DNA from: Globodera rostochiensis
Taxonomy: Eukaryota; Nematoda; Chromadorea; Rhabditida; Heteroderidae
Direction: 5' to 3'
Assembly: GCA_018350325.1 (NCBI GenBank)
Contig: JAEVLN010000031.1
Location: forward strand, 479,472 to 543,471
Length of the DNA: 64,000 nucleotides
Position numbers and translations under genes: made by a program. The notes below the pieces were generated by a model. That model saw nothing but the letters and a program-made list of their open reading frames with translations, searched no databases and was not told the DNA's origin. Positions 1-12,184 of this stretch are shown here, piece after piece. The number at the start of each line of letters is the position of its first letter. Positions within the stretch are counted from its first letter, which is position 1.

Positions 1-129
1 CCAAAAAAGTTTTTTGGTTTTGGGTCAACTTGGAGTAAAATCCAAAAAAAAACCAAAAAGCACACCGATTTTTCAGAACTCCAAAAAATAAAATACACTT
101 TTTTTTTGGGGGGGGGGGGGGGTAAATGT

Positions 130-1723
130 TTCCAAATTTGATGCAAAAAAATTTGGACGCTGGCCGGCCGGTTCCACAATGATAACCTTGGCCAGCTTGC
201 CACGTCCGTCCTGCTTGTGCCAAAACTGCACAATTTGGTCGGCCTCAGCCTTGACGTGCACAACTTTGCGCTTGCCCCGACCGCAGCCGGCGTTCTCAGC
301 AGCGGCTGAGCGCGTTCTGTGCAACAACAAAATGTTTTCCCCAAACGAAAAGAGAAAAAAAATTTTGGGCCTAATGAAGATATTTTTTAACAAAAATATT
401 AAAAATTCTAAAAAATTTACAGAAAATCTTAATTTCACAAAAAAATGAAATAAAACCCAAAAATACTCCCTTAAAATTCAAATTTTTTTGGGGGGGGGGG
501 AACAAAAATACAAAAAAAAAAATGCACCCCTAAAAATTGATTTTTTTTTTTTTGAGTCAGCCCCCCCCCTGGCTACGCCCTTGGGTAGTGCCCGTACATT
601 TTGTTCATGTGCTGCTCGAAATGATTGATGAGGCCGGACAACAGGTACACATGCATCAGCAAACAGTTGCTGTACCGACGGTTCAACCCCGCCGGGGTCA
701 TGTCTTCGACGTCATTGTTGTCGTTGTTGCTGACATTGCCCGTCGCCGACGTTCCGGTCGCCGAAGCGGCGCCGGTGCCGGCAGCGGCAATGTCACAAAT
801 GTCCATTTGGAGGCTGGAGATCAAATTCTCGAGGCCTAAATGATGATAACAATGATCAGCACATTGTCGAGAACAGGGTCGGTTCGGCGCCGACAAGTTT
901 GAAACGTTACAACTTTTTGTTTATTTATCAAATCAAACAATCTTGGTATCATTCGAAAGCGCCATGCCTGTAGATGCTATAATAGAAAAGAGCTAGGCGA
1001 TTCGACTTAAAAGGAAGTTTATGACTCAACGCGCCAAACTGGCACGAGAAATGGTGCTTTTCACACGTTTTAAGCTAGATTTTTCTTGAGAAAAAACGAA
1101 TCGATTAGCTTTCGCTTGATCAATGGTTCAGCACACGGAGAGCTTTCGTATGATAACCCGCAAAAACTGAAAAGCAGAATTTTAGAAAATTCTGGACCGG
1201 CTTGTGATTTTCCTGTAGAAAATTTGCTGAAAACCCGAGGGTCTGGGCTACTATGGAAATTTCAAAGAATTTTTTTTTGTTAATCAAAACCAGACTCCCG
1301 GAAGAAACACGCACCTTTGATGAGCAACTCGGCGAGTTCAACACGCAGTCGCGCATCGAAAGTGCCGGCACTGCCACCGTCTGCTGCAGTGCGAACAAGC
1401 GGAAAGAAATGGTCAAAATGTGCGGCAATTTGTTCAAAATCGCCCTGCTGAACAACACCAAGACGGAACACTAAAAGTTGAAAGGAAAATGCCGTCCTGT
1501 CTGTCGTTTAGAGACGAGGCCCAAAAACGGATTAAGATCAAAATCAGATTTGTAAATTCCAACGTCCTCATCCCTCAAAACACACACTTTTCATCGCATC
1601 CCTGATCTCATCCTCGTCCTGTATCAGCTCGCCGACGTAGTAGATGGTGTTCGAGCACTGCAGCAGGTCGTCGTCACGTTGCGGGATCACAAAAGGCGCC
1701 ACTGTTGTTGCTGTTTCGGCCAT
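130..1723 (-). CDS. Unidentified four-exon gene, 3' end unresolved
   Basis: I do not recognise the product. The start ATG is at 1723-1721 and the protein begins MAETATTVAPFVIPQRDDDL. Exons on the minus strand are 1588-1723, 1315-1470, 598-835 and from 316 leftward. Phases agree at every junction (1, 1, 2). The acceptors CAACTTTTAG and CATCATTTAG and the donor AAAG|GTGCGTG are good; the donor at 598 (AT|GTACGG) is weaker. The protein has an acidic N-terminal region, a segment QQGDFEQIAAHFDHFFPLV, a Gly/Ala/Ser/Asn-rich linker, a hydrophobic stretch CLLMHVYLLSGLINHF, and a basic exon 4 with GRGKRKVVHV. No signal peptide is seen. Exon 4 runs into a poly-C repeat near 110-130, so the true end is either a donor I cannot choose or lies in repeat. 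Intron 3 holds a poly-G/poly-C repeat fragment (437-585). Confidence 0.55.
437..585. repeat. Dispersed poly-G/poly-C repeat fragment in intron
   Basis: This AT-rich stretch repeats the phrase 'aaaaatgcacccctaaaa', then a C-run and 'ggctacgccc'. The same combination recurs at about 22056-22160, 33480-33565, 42430-42555 and 43021-43195, so it is one dispersed family whose copies end in a C-run and 'tggctacgcccttg'-like sequence. No coding potential. Confidence 0.55.
905..1165. repeat. Diverged copy of the 19-kb foldback element
   Basis: Intron 2 of the first gene holds sequence resembling the foldback element at 19005-19266. Both share 'ggtatcattcgaaagc' near the left end and a cognate inverted segment near the right end. 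This copy is degraded and its termini are unclear. Confidence 0.4.
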
Positions 1724-1817
1724 CCTTTTTACACAATATAACGCAAAAAAGCCAATTTATTTGCTAACGGTTTAATCGTTTAATAGATTAACTAAAAAAA
1801 TGGTATCAGAAAATATC

Positions 1818-3789
1818 TTAACCCATACTAAGTCAGTCGCGTACGAATATTTTTTTGAATCTTTTTTGATTTTTTATTGACACGAAACTCTTAGTGGAAA
1901 CAGAAAAACAAGAGAGAGAGAGAGAGAGAGTTTGGAAAATAGCATCATTGTTGATAATGAAAAGAAAAGCAATGCCATTGCTTTTGACCAATTTCACATT
2001 TTTTGTAAACAGTATTTCGACATATCCAAGGCTATAGTTTAAATTTATTCACATTTTTTGTAAACAGTATTTCGACATATCCAAGGCTATAGTTAAATTT
2101 AAAAGTAGTTTTTATTTGCTAAATATCTTTTTAACTTTTAGCTGTAACAATAATTTGATTTAAGCGAACACAATAATATTATATTTTTTGACTAATGGTT
2201 CGGAAAAAACAAGATTTTTCTGAGCAACCGCGCGGAGGCGACTATTCTTCAAATTATGTGGCTGAAATTGATACCAGTGAGAAGGGTTCATCGCTCCCTA
2301 CAAAAGCTGTCAAAAAAACTGTTGAAAAGGTTCAAAGCTCCTTGAAAAAGCGGTCAAAATTAATGAGTGAAGGACAAGAACATTTAATTATAAGTTTGGA
2401 TGAATCTGAAGAAGAAAATCCAATCACTTTATTAGATATACAATCTACAAGTACGTCAGTTTATACAACAACAGAAAACAAAAAAAAAATAGCAGAACAA
2501 TGGCGAAAAAGAAAAACTGAACAGACTAAAACTGAATTACAAAATTTTAGAGAGAGTGAGCAAAAAAGGGCACAACTTTGGCGTAAAAGGAAAACCGAAG
2601 AAAATAAGTTTTACCTTGCAGCTAATGCCTCAAGCAATGCAAGTTTTTACGCTCTTAGTTCTTTTGATTTTAAGTGTCAAAAATGTTCTGCATTACATTT
2701 TAGAGAAGAGCGTCCAGGCTTAACGAAAGAAGGCGGTTTTATTAATTGTTGTAAGGATGGGCGTCTTCATTTTCTTGGAAATTTGATTGAAGAGTATCCT
2801 GACGAATTGAAACAATTTTTTTCTCCAGAACATCCAAAAAACAAACAATTTTTGAAAAATATACGGCGATATAACAATGCTTTTGCTTTAGCTTCTTTAA
2901 GTTGTTTCCGTTTTACATTCCCAACAGCAGGACCACCCTGTTTTAAAATACAAGGACAAATTTATCATAAATTTAATCAAAGTGCAATGCCTCAAGGCAA
3001 AACTAAGAGTCAACAAGGCAAGAGTCGTGGCAAAAAACAAGAGTCATCGGAAGTAAAGAGTCAAGGCACGGCAAGACAAGTCAAGAAACTAAGCAAGTCG
3101 AGATTCAATGTATGTCACAAATCAATGCAAGTCGAGATTCAACGCAAGTAAAAAGGCAGGGCAAGTCAAGAATCAAATCAAGGCATGAGTCAGGGCAAAA
3201 ATCAAGAGTCAAGAGAAGTTAAGAGACAAGACAGGTCAAGAAGTAATGCAGTTAGTCGCAAGTCAAAAGTCAATGCAAGTCGAGATTCAATGCAAGCTAA
3301 GAGTGCAAGTCAAAAGTGAAAACAAGAGAAAGAGTTAAAGCATAGTCGAGTTGAGAAGCAAGGCAAAGCAAATCAAGTCGAGATCCAACGCAAGTCACAA
3401 ATCAAAGCAAGTCAAGATTCAACGCAAGTAAAAAGGCAGGGCAAGTCAAGAGTCAAATCAAGGCAAGAGTCAGGGCAAAAATCAAGAGTCAACGCAAATC
3501 GAGATTCAATGCAAGCTAAGAGTCATCAAGTCAAGAGTCAATGCAAGTCAAAAGTGAAAACAAGAGAAAGAGTTAAAGTATAGTCGAGTTGAAAATAAAT
3601 GCAAGGAAAGTCAAGATCAAGGCAAGTCGAGATTTAACGCAAATAAAGTGTAAATCAAAAGCCTAGAGTCAAGGACAGCCAAAACAAGACAAGAGTCAAA
3701 GTAGTCGAGATCAAGAGGAAAAGTTTTACACCAAAAGATGAAAGACAATGAAGAGCGGTTGGGTGCCGCGAAGCGGCAGCCAAACGCTC
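1818..3789 (+). mobile_element. Helitron-like element with truncated Rep ORF, minisatellite and 3' hairpin
   Basis: The left part (about 1818-2100) is a diverged copy of the head found in all later array members: 'atactaagtc', a T-rich stretch, 'ttgacacgaaa', a purine-rich (ga)n run, then 'gtaaacag'. An ORF for the N-terminal part of a Helitron protein follows (2195 to about 2990) and merges into an 'agtcaagagtcaaggca' minisatellite. The right end is the hairpin at 3753-3789, with arms GAGCGGTTGGGTGCCGC and GCGGCAGCCAAACGCTC. A 55-bp tandem duplication sits at 1993-2094. This is the only copy with recognisable coding sequence, so I infer that it stands closest to the autonomous ancestor. Terminal nucleotides are ambiguous: CTAA lies ten bases past the hairpin (3800-3803), as in Helitron 3' ends, but the same bases also begin the next head. 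Confidence 0.6.
2195..3151 (+). pseudogene. Helitron Rep/helicase N-terminal region, truncated
   Basis: The ORF starts at ATG 2195. Residues about 1-150 are basic and low-complexity, with two WRKRKTE repeats. Residues about 155-265 match the region just upstream of the Rep nuclease in eukaryotic Helitron proteins: a Cys/His cluster (KCQKCSALHF, then INCCKDGRLHF), FLKNIRRYNNAFALASL and FKIQGQIYHKF. After about position 2990 the frame runs into the minisatellite, giving only K/S/Q-rich residues to 3151. The HUH nuclease and the helicase are absent from the whole window. I infer an internal deletion that joined ORF to minisatellite. It is non-functional for transposition unless rescued in trans. 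Confidence 0.7.
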
Positions 3790-5397
3790 GTTAACTATAC
3801 TAAATCGATGTGTATGTTTGTCCTTTTTTGAATGAAATTTTTTTTGACACGAAAACATTTTTTGATGGGAGGAAAAAATAAGAGAGCAAAAAAACGAAGA
3901 GAGAGAAGAAAGAGAGCGAGGGACATACTGTGTAGAGTTGTTATTGCTTTGTTAAAAACAAACAGCAAAGAGATTTTTTATACTTTAGTAAACAGCAATT
4001 TCTTAACAAAAATCACGTTAAGAAGAATCCCGTTTTCCCGTTTGTGATAGAATTATTTCAATAAAAGGGATTTATCTAAAAGTAATATGTCTTAAAATCG
4101 AGTCAAGGGTCAGTGCAAGTAAGTGTTAAGGCAAGTCAAGAGCCAAGTCAAGGCAGTCAAGAGTTTAGGCAAGTTAAGAGCCAAAGCAAGTCAAATCAAG
4201 GCAGTCGAGCCAAGGCATCAAGATCCAAGGCAGTCGAGAGTCTAGGCTCAAGGCAGTCGAGCCAAGGCAAGTCAAGGCAGTCAAAAGTCTAGGCAAGTCA
4301 AGATTCATTCACAAGCCAAGTCAAGAGTCAAGGCAGTCGAGCCAAGGCAAGTCAAGGCAGTCAAAAGTCTAGGCAAGTCAAGAGTTAAGGCGAGTCAAGG
4401 CAGTCGAGAGTCTAGCAAGTCAAAGCAGTCGAGCCAAGGCAAGTCAAGGCAGTCAAAAGTCTAGGCAAGTCAAGATTCATTCACAAGCCAAGTCAAGAGT
4501 CAAGGCAGTCGAGCCAAGGCAAGTCAAAAGTCTAGGCAAGTCAAGAGTTAAGGCGAGTCAAGGCAGTCGAGAGTCTAGCAAGTCAAGGCAGTCGAGCCAA
4601 GGCAAGTCAAGGCAGTCAAAAGTCTAGGCAAGTCAAGATTCATTCACGAGCCAAGTCAAGAGTCAAGGCAGTCGAGCCTTTAAGAGTCAAAGCAAGTCAA
4701 GAGCCAGGGTAAGTCAGAGCAAGTCGAGATTCAACGCAAGCCAAGAGTCAAATCAAGAGTCAAGGCAAAATTAAGGCAAGAGTAAAAGTCGAAACAAATC
4801 GAGATTCAATCACGAGTCAGGAAGAGTCAGAGCAAGAGTCAAGGCAAGTCAAGAGTTGAGCAAGTCAAGGCAAGTCAAGAATCAAAGCAAGTCAAGAGTC
4901 AAGGCATGTCGAAATTCAAGTCCAAAAGTCAAATCAAGAGTCAGAGCAAGAGTCAAGGCAAGTCAAGAATCAAAGCAAGACGAAATTCAACTCAAGTCAA
5001 GAGTCAGGGCAGAGTCAAGGCAAGTCAAGAGTCAAATCAAGAGTCAAAGCAAGTCATGAGTCAAAGCAAGTTGAAATTCAACTCAAGTCAAGAGTCAGGG
5101 CAAGCGTCAAAGCAAGCCAAGAGTCAAATCAAGAGTCTAAGCAAGTCAAGAGTCAAAGCAAGTTGAGACTCAATCACGAGTTGAGTCAAGAGTCAGGCAA
5201 GAGTCAAGTCAAGAATCAAGGCAAGTCAAGAGTAAGTAAAGTCAAGAGCCAAGGCAAGTCGAAATTCAACGCAAGTCAAGAGTCATGGCAAGTCAAGACT
5301 CAAATAAGTCAAGAGTCAAGGCAACAGAAAAAAATTTAAACAAAAATTAAAGAGAACAAAGAGCGGTTGGGTGCCGCGAAGCGGCAGCCAAACGCTC
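3790..5397 (+). mobile_element. Helitron-like array unit 2 (non-autonomous)
   Basis: The head at about 3796-4090 reads 'actatactaaatcgatgtg', then 'ttgacacgaaaac', a (ga)-rich block and 'gtaaacagcaatttc'. About 1.2 kb of 'caagtcaaggcagtcgagcc' minisatellite follows, and the unit ends at the hairpin 5361-5397. Short frames such as MKFFLTRKHFLMGGKNKRAK fall in the head and are shared by all units through nucleotide repetition. Confidence 0.6.
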
Positions 5398-7383
5398 GTA
5401 TTAACTATACTAAATCGATGTGTATGTTTGTCCTTTTTTGAATGAAATTCTTTTTGACACGAAAACATTTTTTGATGGGAAGGAAAAATAAGAGAGCAAA
5501 AAAACGAAGAGAGAGAAGAAAGAGAGCGAGGGACATACTGTGTAGAGTTGTTATTGCTTTGTTAAAAACAAACAAGCAAAGACATTTTTTATACTTTAGT
5601 AAACAACAATTTCAACACAATAATGGAAAATTCAACAAAAATCACGTCAAGAAGAATCCAGTTTTCCCGTTTGGGAAAATTCAACAAAAATCACGTCAAG
5701 AAGAATCCCGTTTTCCCGTTTGTGATAGAATTATTTTCAATAAAAGGGATAGAGAAGAAAGAGAGCGAGGGACATACTGTGTAGAGTTGTTATTGCTTTG
5801 TTAAAAACAAACAAGCAAAGACATTTTTTGTACTTTAGTAAACAGCAATTTCAACATATAATGGAAAATTCAACAAAAATCACGTCAAGAAGAATCCAGT
5901 TTTCCCGTTTGGGAAAATTCAACAAAAATCACGTCAAGAAGAATCCCGTTTTCCCGTTTGTGATAGAATTATTTTCAATAAAAGGGATTTATCTAAAAGT
6001 AATATTTCTTAAAATCGAGTCAAGGGTCAGTGCAAGTAAGCGTTAAGGCAAGTCAAGAGCCAAGTCAAGGCAGTCAAGAGTTTAGGCAAGTTAAGACCCA
6101 AAGCAAGTCAAATCAAGGCAGTCGAGCCAAGGCAAGTCATCCAAGGCAAGTCAAGAGCCAAGGCAAGTAAGTCAAGGCAGTCGAGCCAAGGCAAGTCAAG
6201 GCAGTCAAGAGTCTATGCAAGTCAAGAGTTAAGGCGAGTCAAGGCAGTCGAGAGTCCAGGCAAGTCAAGGCAGTCGAGCCAAAGCAAATCAAGGCAGTCA
6301 AAAGTCTAGGCAAGTCAAGAGTTAAGGCGAGTCAAGGCAGTCGAGAGTCTAGGCAAGTCAAGGCAGTCGAGCCAAGACAAGTCAAGGCAAGAGTAAAAGT
6401 CAAAGCAAGTCAAGATTCATTCGCGAGCCAGGTCAAGAGTCAAGGCAGTCGAGCCAAGGCAATTCAAGGCAGTTAAGAGTCAAAGCAAGTCAAGAGCCAG
6501 GGTAAGTCAGAGCAAGTCTAGATTCAACGCAAGCCAAGAGTCAAATCAAGAGTCAGGGCAAAATTAAGGCAAAAGTAGATTCAATCACGAGTCAGGAAGA
6601 GTCAGAGCAAGAGTCAAGGCAAGTCAAGAGTTGAGCAAGTCAAGGCAAGTCAAGAATCAAAGCAAGTCAAGGCAAGTCGAAATTCAACTCAAGTCAAGAG
6701 TCAGGACAGAGTCTCAAATCAAGAGTCAGAGAAAGAGTCAAGGCAAGTCAAGAATCAAGGCAAGTCAAGAGTTAAGCAAGTCAAGGCAAGTCAAGAATCA
6801 AAGCAAATCGAAATTCAACTCAAGTCAAGAGTCAGGGCAGAGTCAAGGCAAGTCAAGAGTCAAATCAAGAGTCAAAGCAAATCGAAATTCAACTCAAGTC
6901 AAGACTCAGGGCAGAGTCAAGGCAAATCAAGAGTCAAAGCAAATCGAAATTCAACTCAAGTCAAGACTCAGGGCAAGCGTCAAAGCAAGTCAAGAGTCAA
7001 ATCAAGGCAAGTCAAGAGTCAAATCAAGAGTCAAAGCAAGTTAAGAGTCAAAGCAAGTTGAGATTCAATCACGAGTTAAGTCAAGAGTCAGGGCAAGAGT
7101 CAAGTCAAGAATCAAGGCAAGTCAAGAGTAAGTAAAGTCAAAAGCCAAGGCAAGTCGAAATTCAACGCAAGTCAAGAGTCAGAGCAAGAGACGGCAAGTC
7201 AAGAATCGAGGCAAGTCAAGCGTCAGAAGAGTCAAGGCAAGTTGAAATTCAACGCAAGTCAAGAGTCATGGCAAGTCAAGACTCAAAGAAGTCAAGAGTC
7301 AAGGCAACAGAAAAAATTAAAACAAAAAAAAATTAAAGAGAACAAAGAGCGGTTGGGTGCCGCGAAGCGGCAGCCAAACGCTC
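5398..7383 (+). mobile_element. Helitron-like array unit 3 with internally duplicated head
   Basis: The head begins at about 5404 and its distal half is duplicated (about 5470-5745 and 5750-6010). Minisatellite follows to about 7310, and the hairpin is at 7347-7383. The block 5750-6520 recurs nearly unchanged at 7733-8503 and 10013-10783. Confidence 0.6.
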
Positions 7384-9901
7384 GTTAACTATACTAAATC
7401 GATGTGTATGTTTGTCCTTTTTTGAATGAAATTTTTTTTGACACGAAAACATTTTTTGATGGGAGGAAAAAATAAGAGAGCCAAAAAACGAAGAGAGAGA
7501 AGAAAGAGAGCGAGGGACATACTGTGTAGAGTTGTTATTGCTTTGTTAAAAACAAACAAGCAAAGACATTTTTTGTACTTTAGTAAACAGCAATTTCAAC
7601 ATATAATGGAAAATTCAACAAAAATCACGTCAAGAAGAATCCAGTTTTCCCGTTTGGGAAAATTCAACAAAAATCACGTCAAGAAGAATCCCGTTTTCCC
7701 GTTTGTGATAGAATTATTTTCAATAAAAGGGATAGAGAAGAAAGAGAGCGAGGGACATACTGTGTAGAGTTGTTATTGCTTTGTTAAAAACAAACAAGCA
7801 AAGACATTTTTTGTACTTTAGTAAACAGCAATTTCAACATATAATGGAAAATTCAACAAAAATCACGTCAAGAAGAATCCAGTTTTCCCGTTTGGGAAAA
7901 TTCAACAAAAATCACGTCAAGAAGAATCCCGTTTTCCCGTTTGTGATAGAATTATTTTCAATAAAAGGGATTTATCTAAAAGTAATATTTCTTAAAATCG
8001 AGTCAAGGGTCAGTGCAAGTAAGCGTTAAGGCAAGTCAAGAGCCAAGTCAAGGCAGTCAAGAGTTTAGGCAAGTTAAGACCCAAAGCAAGTCAAATCAAG
8101 GCAGTCGAGCCAAGGCAAGTCATCCAAGGCAAGTCAAGAGCCAAGGCAAGTAAGTCAAGGCAGTCGAGCCAAGGCAAGTCAAGGCAGTCAAGAGTCTATG
8201 CAAGTCAAGAGTTAAGGCGAGTCAAGGCAGTCGAGAGTCCAGGCAAGTCAAGGCAGTCGAGCCAAAGCAAATCAAGGCAGTCAAAAGTCTAGGCAAGTCA
8301 AGAGTTAAGGCGAGTCAAGGCAGTCGAGAGTCTAGGCAAGTCAAGGCAGTCGAGCCAAGACAAGTCAAGGCAAGAGTAAAAGTCAAAGCAAGTCAAGATT
8401 CATTCGCGAGCCAGGTCAAGAGTCAAGGCAGTCGAGCCAAGGCAATTCAAGGCAGTTAAGAGTCAAAGCAAGTCAAGAGCCAGGGTAAGTCAGAGCAAGT
8501 CTGTCTGTACTAAATATAGTATGTTTGTCCCGTTTTGAATGAAATTTTTTTTGACACGAAAACTTTTGGTGGGTGGAAAAAGAGAGCCAAAAACGAAGAG
8601 AGTAAGGAAAGAGAGCGAGGGACGACATATTGTGTAGAGTTGTTTTTGCTTTGTTAAAAACAAACAACTAAAGACATTTTTATTTTATTAAACAGCAATT
8701 TCAACACAATAATGGAAAATGTAACAAAAATCACGTCAAGAAGAATCCCGTTTTTCCCGTTTGTGATAGAATTATTTTCAAAAAAGGGATTTTATCTAAA
8801 AGTAATTATTTCTTAAAATCGAGTCAAGGGTCAGTGTAAGTCAAGAGTTAAGGCAAGTGTCAAGGAAGGTCAAAAGTGAAAACAAGAGAAAGAGTTAAAG
8901 CATAGTTGAGTTGAGAATTAATGCAAGGCAAGTCACGAATCAAAGCAAGTCGAGATTCAACAAATCACGAGTCAAAGCAAGTCGAGATTCAAAACAAGTC
9001 GAGATTTAAGAGTCAACTCAAGAGTAAGCCAATTCAAGTAAGAGTCAGGGCAGCGTCAAGGCAAGTCGAGAGTCAAATCAAGAGTCCGGGCGCGTCAAGG
9101 CAAGTCAAGATTAAAAAGTCAAGTCAAGAGTAAGCCAAGGCAAGTAAAAGCAAGTCAAGAGTCAAATCAAGTCGAGATTCAAAATAAGTCGAGATTTAAG
9201 AGTCAAGTCAAGAGTAAGCCGATGCAAGTAAGAGTCAGGGCAGTGTCAAGGCAAGTCAAGAGTCAAATCAAGAGTCAGGGCAGCGTCAAGGCAAGTCAAA
9301 AGCCAAATCAAGTCGAGATTCAATGCAAGCTAAAAGTCGTCAAGCCAAGAGTCAATGCAAGTCAAAAGTGAAAACAAGAGAAAGAGTTGAAGCATAGTCG
9401 AGTTGAGAATCAATGCAAGGCAAGGCAAAGTAAGCAAGTCGAGATTAACACAAGTCACGAATCAAAGCAAGTCGAGATTCAACGCAAATCACGAGTCAAA
9501 GCAAGTCGAGATTCAACGCAAGTAAAAAGGCCGGGAAAGTCAAGAGTCAGGGCAAAAATCAAGAGTTAAGGGAAGTCAAGAGACAAGGCAGGTCAAGAAG
9601 CAATGCAGTAAGTCGACGCAAGTCAAGAGTCAACGCAAGTCGAGATTTAATGAAAGCTAAGAGTCGTCAAGTCAAGATTCAATGCAAGTCAAAAGTGAAA
9701 CAAGAGAAAGAGTTAAAGCATAGTTAATGCAAGGCAAGTCAAGAGGCAAGTCGAGATTCAACGCAAGTAAAGAGTAAATCAAGAGTAAAGCCTAGAGCCA
9801 AGGAAAGTCAAAGTAGTCGAGATCAAGGGGAAAAGTTTTATACCAAAAGATGAAAGACAATGAAGAGCGGTTGGGTGCCGCGAAGCGGCAGCCAAGCGCT
9901 C
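7384..9901 (+). mobile_element. Helitron-like array unit 4, complex, with second head
   Basis: The head at about 7390-7990 has the same internal duplication as unit 3. A second, diverged head without a preceding hairpin lies at about 8503-8815 ('gtactaaatatagtatg', then 'ttgacacgaaaac'), followed by more minisatellite. The hairpin is at 9865-9901. The extra head suggests one unit inserted in or recombined into another. Confidence 0.55.
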
Positions 9902-12184
9902 GTTAACTATACTAAATCGATGTGTATGTTTGTCCTTTTTTGAATGAAATTTTTTTTGACACGAAAACATTTTTTGATGGGAGGAAAAAATAAGAGAGCA
10001 AAAAAACGAAGAGAGAGAAGAAAGAGAGCGAGGGACATACTGTGTAGAGTTGTTATTGCTTTGTTAAAAACAAACAAGCAAAGACATTTTTTGTACTTTA
10101 GTAAACAGCAATTTCAACATATAATGGAAAATTCAACAAAAATCACGTCAAGAAGAATCCAGTTTTCCCGTTTGGGAAAATTCAACAAAAATCACGTCAA
10201 GAAGAATCCCGTTTTCCCGTTTGTGATAGAATTATTTTCAATAAAAGGGATTTATCTAAAAGTAATATTTCTTAAAATCGAGTCAAGGGTCAGTGCAAGT
10301 AAGCGTTAAGGCAAGTCAAGAGCCAAGTCAAGGCAGTCAAGAGTTTAGGCAAGTTAAGACCCAAAGCAAGTCAAATCAAGGCAGTCGAGCCAAGGCAAGT
10401 CATCCAAGGCAAGTCAAGAGCCAAGGCAAGTAAGTCAAGGCAGTCGAGCCAAGGCAAGTCAAGGCAGTCAAGAGTCTATGCAAGTCAAGAGTTAAGGCGA
10501 GTCAAGGCAGTCGAGAGTCCAGGCAAGTCAAGGCAGTCGAGCCAAAGCAAATCAAGGCAGTCAAAAGTCTAGGCAAGTCAAGAGTTAAGGCGAGTCAAGG
10601 CAGTCGAGAGTCTAGGCAAGTCAAGGCAGTCGAGCCAAGACAAGTCAAGGCAAGAGTAAAAGTCAAAGCAAGTCAAGATTCATTCGCGAGCCAGGTCAAG
10701 AGTCAAGGCAGTCGAGCCAAGGCAATTCAAGGCAGTTAAGAGTCAAAGCAAGTCAAGAGCCAGGGTAAGTCAGAGCAAGTCTGTCTGTACTAAATATAGT
10801 ATGTTTGTCCCGTTTTGAATGAAATTTTTTTTGACACGAAAACTTTTGGTGGGTGGAAAAAGAGAGCCAAAAACGAAGAGAGTAAGGAAAGAGAGCGAGG
10901 GACGACATATTGTGTAGAGTTGTTTTTGCTTTGTTAAAAACAAACAACTAAAGACATTTTTATTTTATTAAACAGCAATTTCAACACAATAATGGAAAAT
11001 GTAACAAAAATCACGTCAAGAAGAATCCCGTTTTTCCCGTTTGTGATAGAATTATTTTCAAAAAAGGGATTTTATCTAAAAGTAATTATTTCTTAAAATC
11101 GAGTCAAGGGTCAGTGTAAGTCAAGAGTTAAGGCAAGTGTCAAGGAAGGTCAAAAGTGAAAACAAGAGAAAGAGTTAAAGCATAGTTGAGTTGAGAATTA
11201 ATGCAAGGCAAGTCACGAATCAAAGCAAGTCGAGATTCAACAAATCACGAGTCAAAGCAAGTCGAGATTCAAAACAAGTCGAGATTTAAGAGTCAACTCA
11301 AGAGTAAGCCAATTCAAGTAAGAGTCAGGGCAGCGTCAAGGCAAGTCGAGAGTCAAATCAAGAGTCCGGGCGCGTCAAGGCAAGTCAAGATTAAAAAGTC
11401 AAGTCAAGAGTAAGCCAAGGCAAGTAAAAGCAAGTCAAGAGTCAAATCAAGTCGAGATTCAAAATAAGTCGAGATTTAAGAGTCAAGTCAAGAGTAAGCC
11501 GATGCAAGTAAGAGTCAGGGCAGTGTCAAGGCAAGTCAAGAGTCAAATCAAGAGTCAGGGCAGCGTCAAGGCAAGTCAAAAGCCAAATCAAGTCGAGATT
11601 CAATGCAAGCTAAAAGTCGTCAAGCCAAGAGTCAATGCAAGTCAAAAGTGAAAACAAGAGAAAGAGTTGAAGCATAGTCGAGTTGAGAATCAATGCAAGG
11701 CAAGGCAAAGTAAGCAAGTCGAGATTAACACAAGTCACGAATCAAAGCAAGTCGAGATTCAACGCAAATCACGAGTCAAAGCAAGTCGAGATTCAACGCA
11801 AGTAAAAAGGCCGGGAAAGTCAAGAGTCAGGGCAAAAATCAAGAGTTAAGGGAAGTCAAGAGACAAGGCAGGTCAAGAAGCAATGCAGTAAGTCGACGCA
11901 AGTCAAGAGTCAACGCAAGTCGAGATTTAATGAAAGCTAAGAGTCGTCAAGTCAAGATTCAATGCAAGTCAAAAGTGAAACAAGAGAAAGAGTTAAAGCA
12001 TAGTTAATGCAAGGCAAGTCAAGAGGCAAGTCGAGATTCAACGCAAGTAAAGAGTAAATCAAGAGTAAAGCCTAGAGCCAAGGAAAGTCAAAGTAGTCGA
12101 GATCAAGGGGAAAAGTTTTATACCAAAAGATGAAAGACAATGAAGAGCGGTTGGGTGCCGCGAAGCGGCAGCCAAGCGCTCGTT
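7737..12184 (+). repeat. 2.17-kb recent tandem duplication (period 2280)
   Basis: 7737-9904 and 10017-12184 look identical where I compared lines. They diverge at the left edge (gata against gaga near 7735/10015) and at the right edge (gttaac against gttcac at 9905/12185). This is either a very recent duplication or an assembly artefact. Confidence 0.6.
9902..12181 (+). mobile_element. Helitron-like array unit 5, near-exact copy of unit 4
   Basis: From about 10017 to 12184 this unit matches 7737-9904 base for base wherever I compared them, at a constant offset of 2280. It includes a second head at about 10783-11095 and ends at the hairpin 12145-12181. Confidence 0.6.

Noticed and set aside
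3800..3803. CTAA as proof of a Helitron 3' end
   Set aside because: The same 'tactaaat' also begins heads that have no hairpin before them (8510) and the first element (about 1824), so it cannot be assigned to the 3' end alone.
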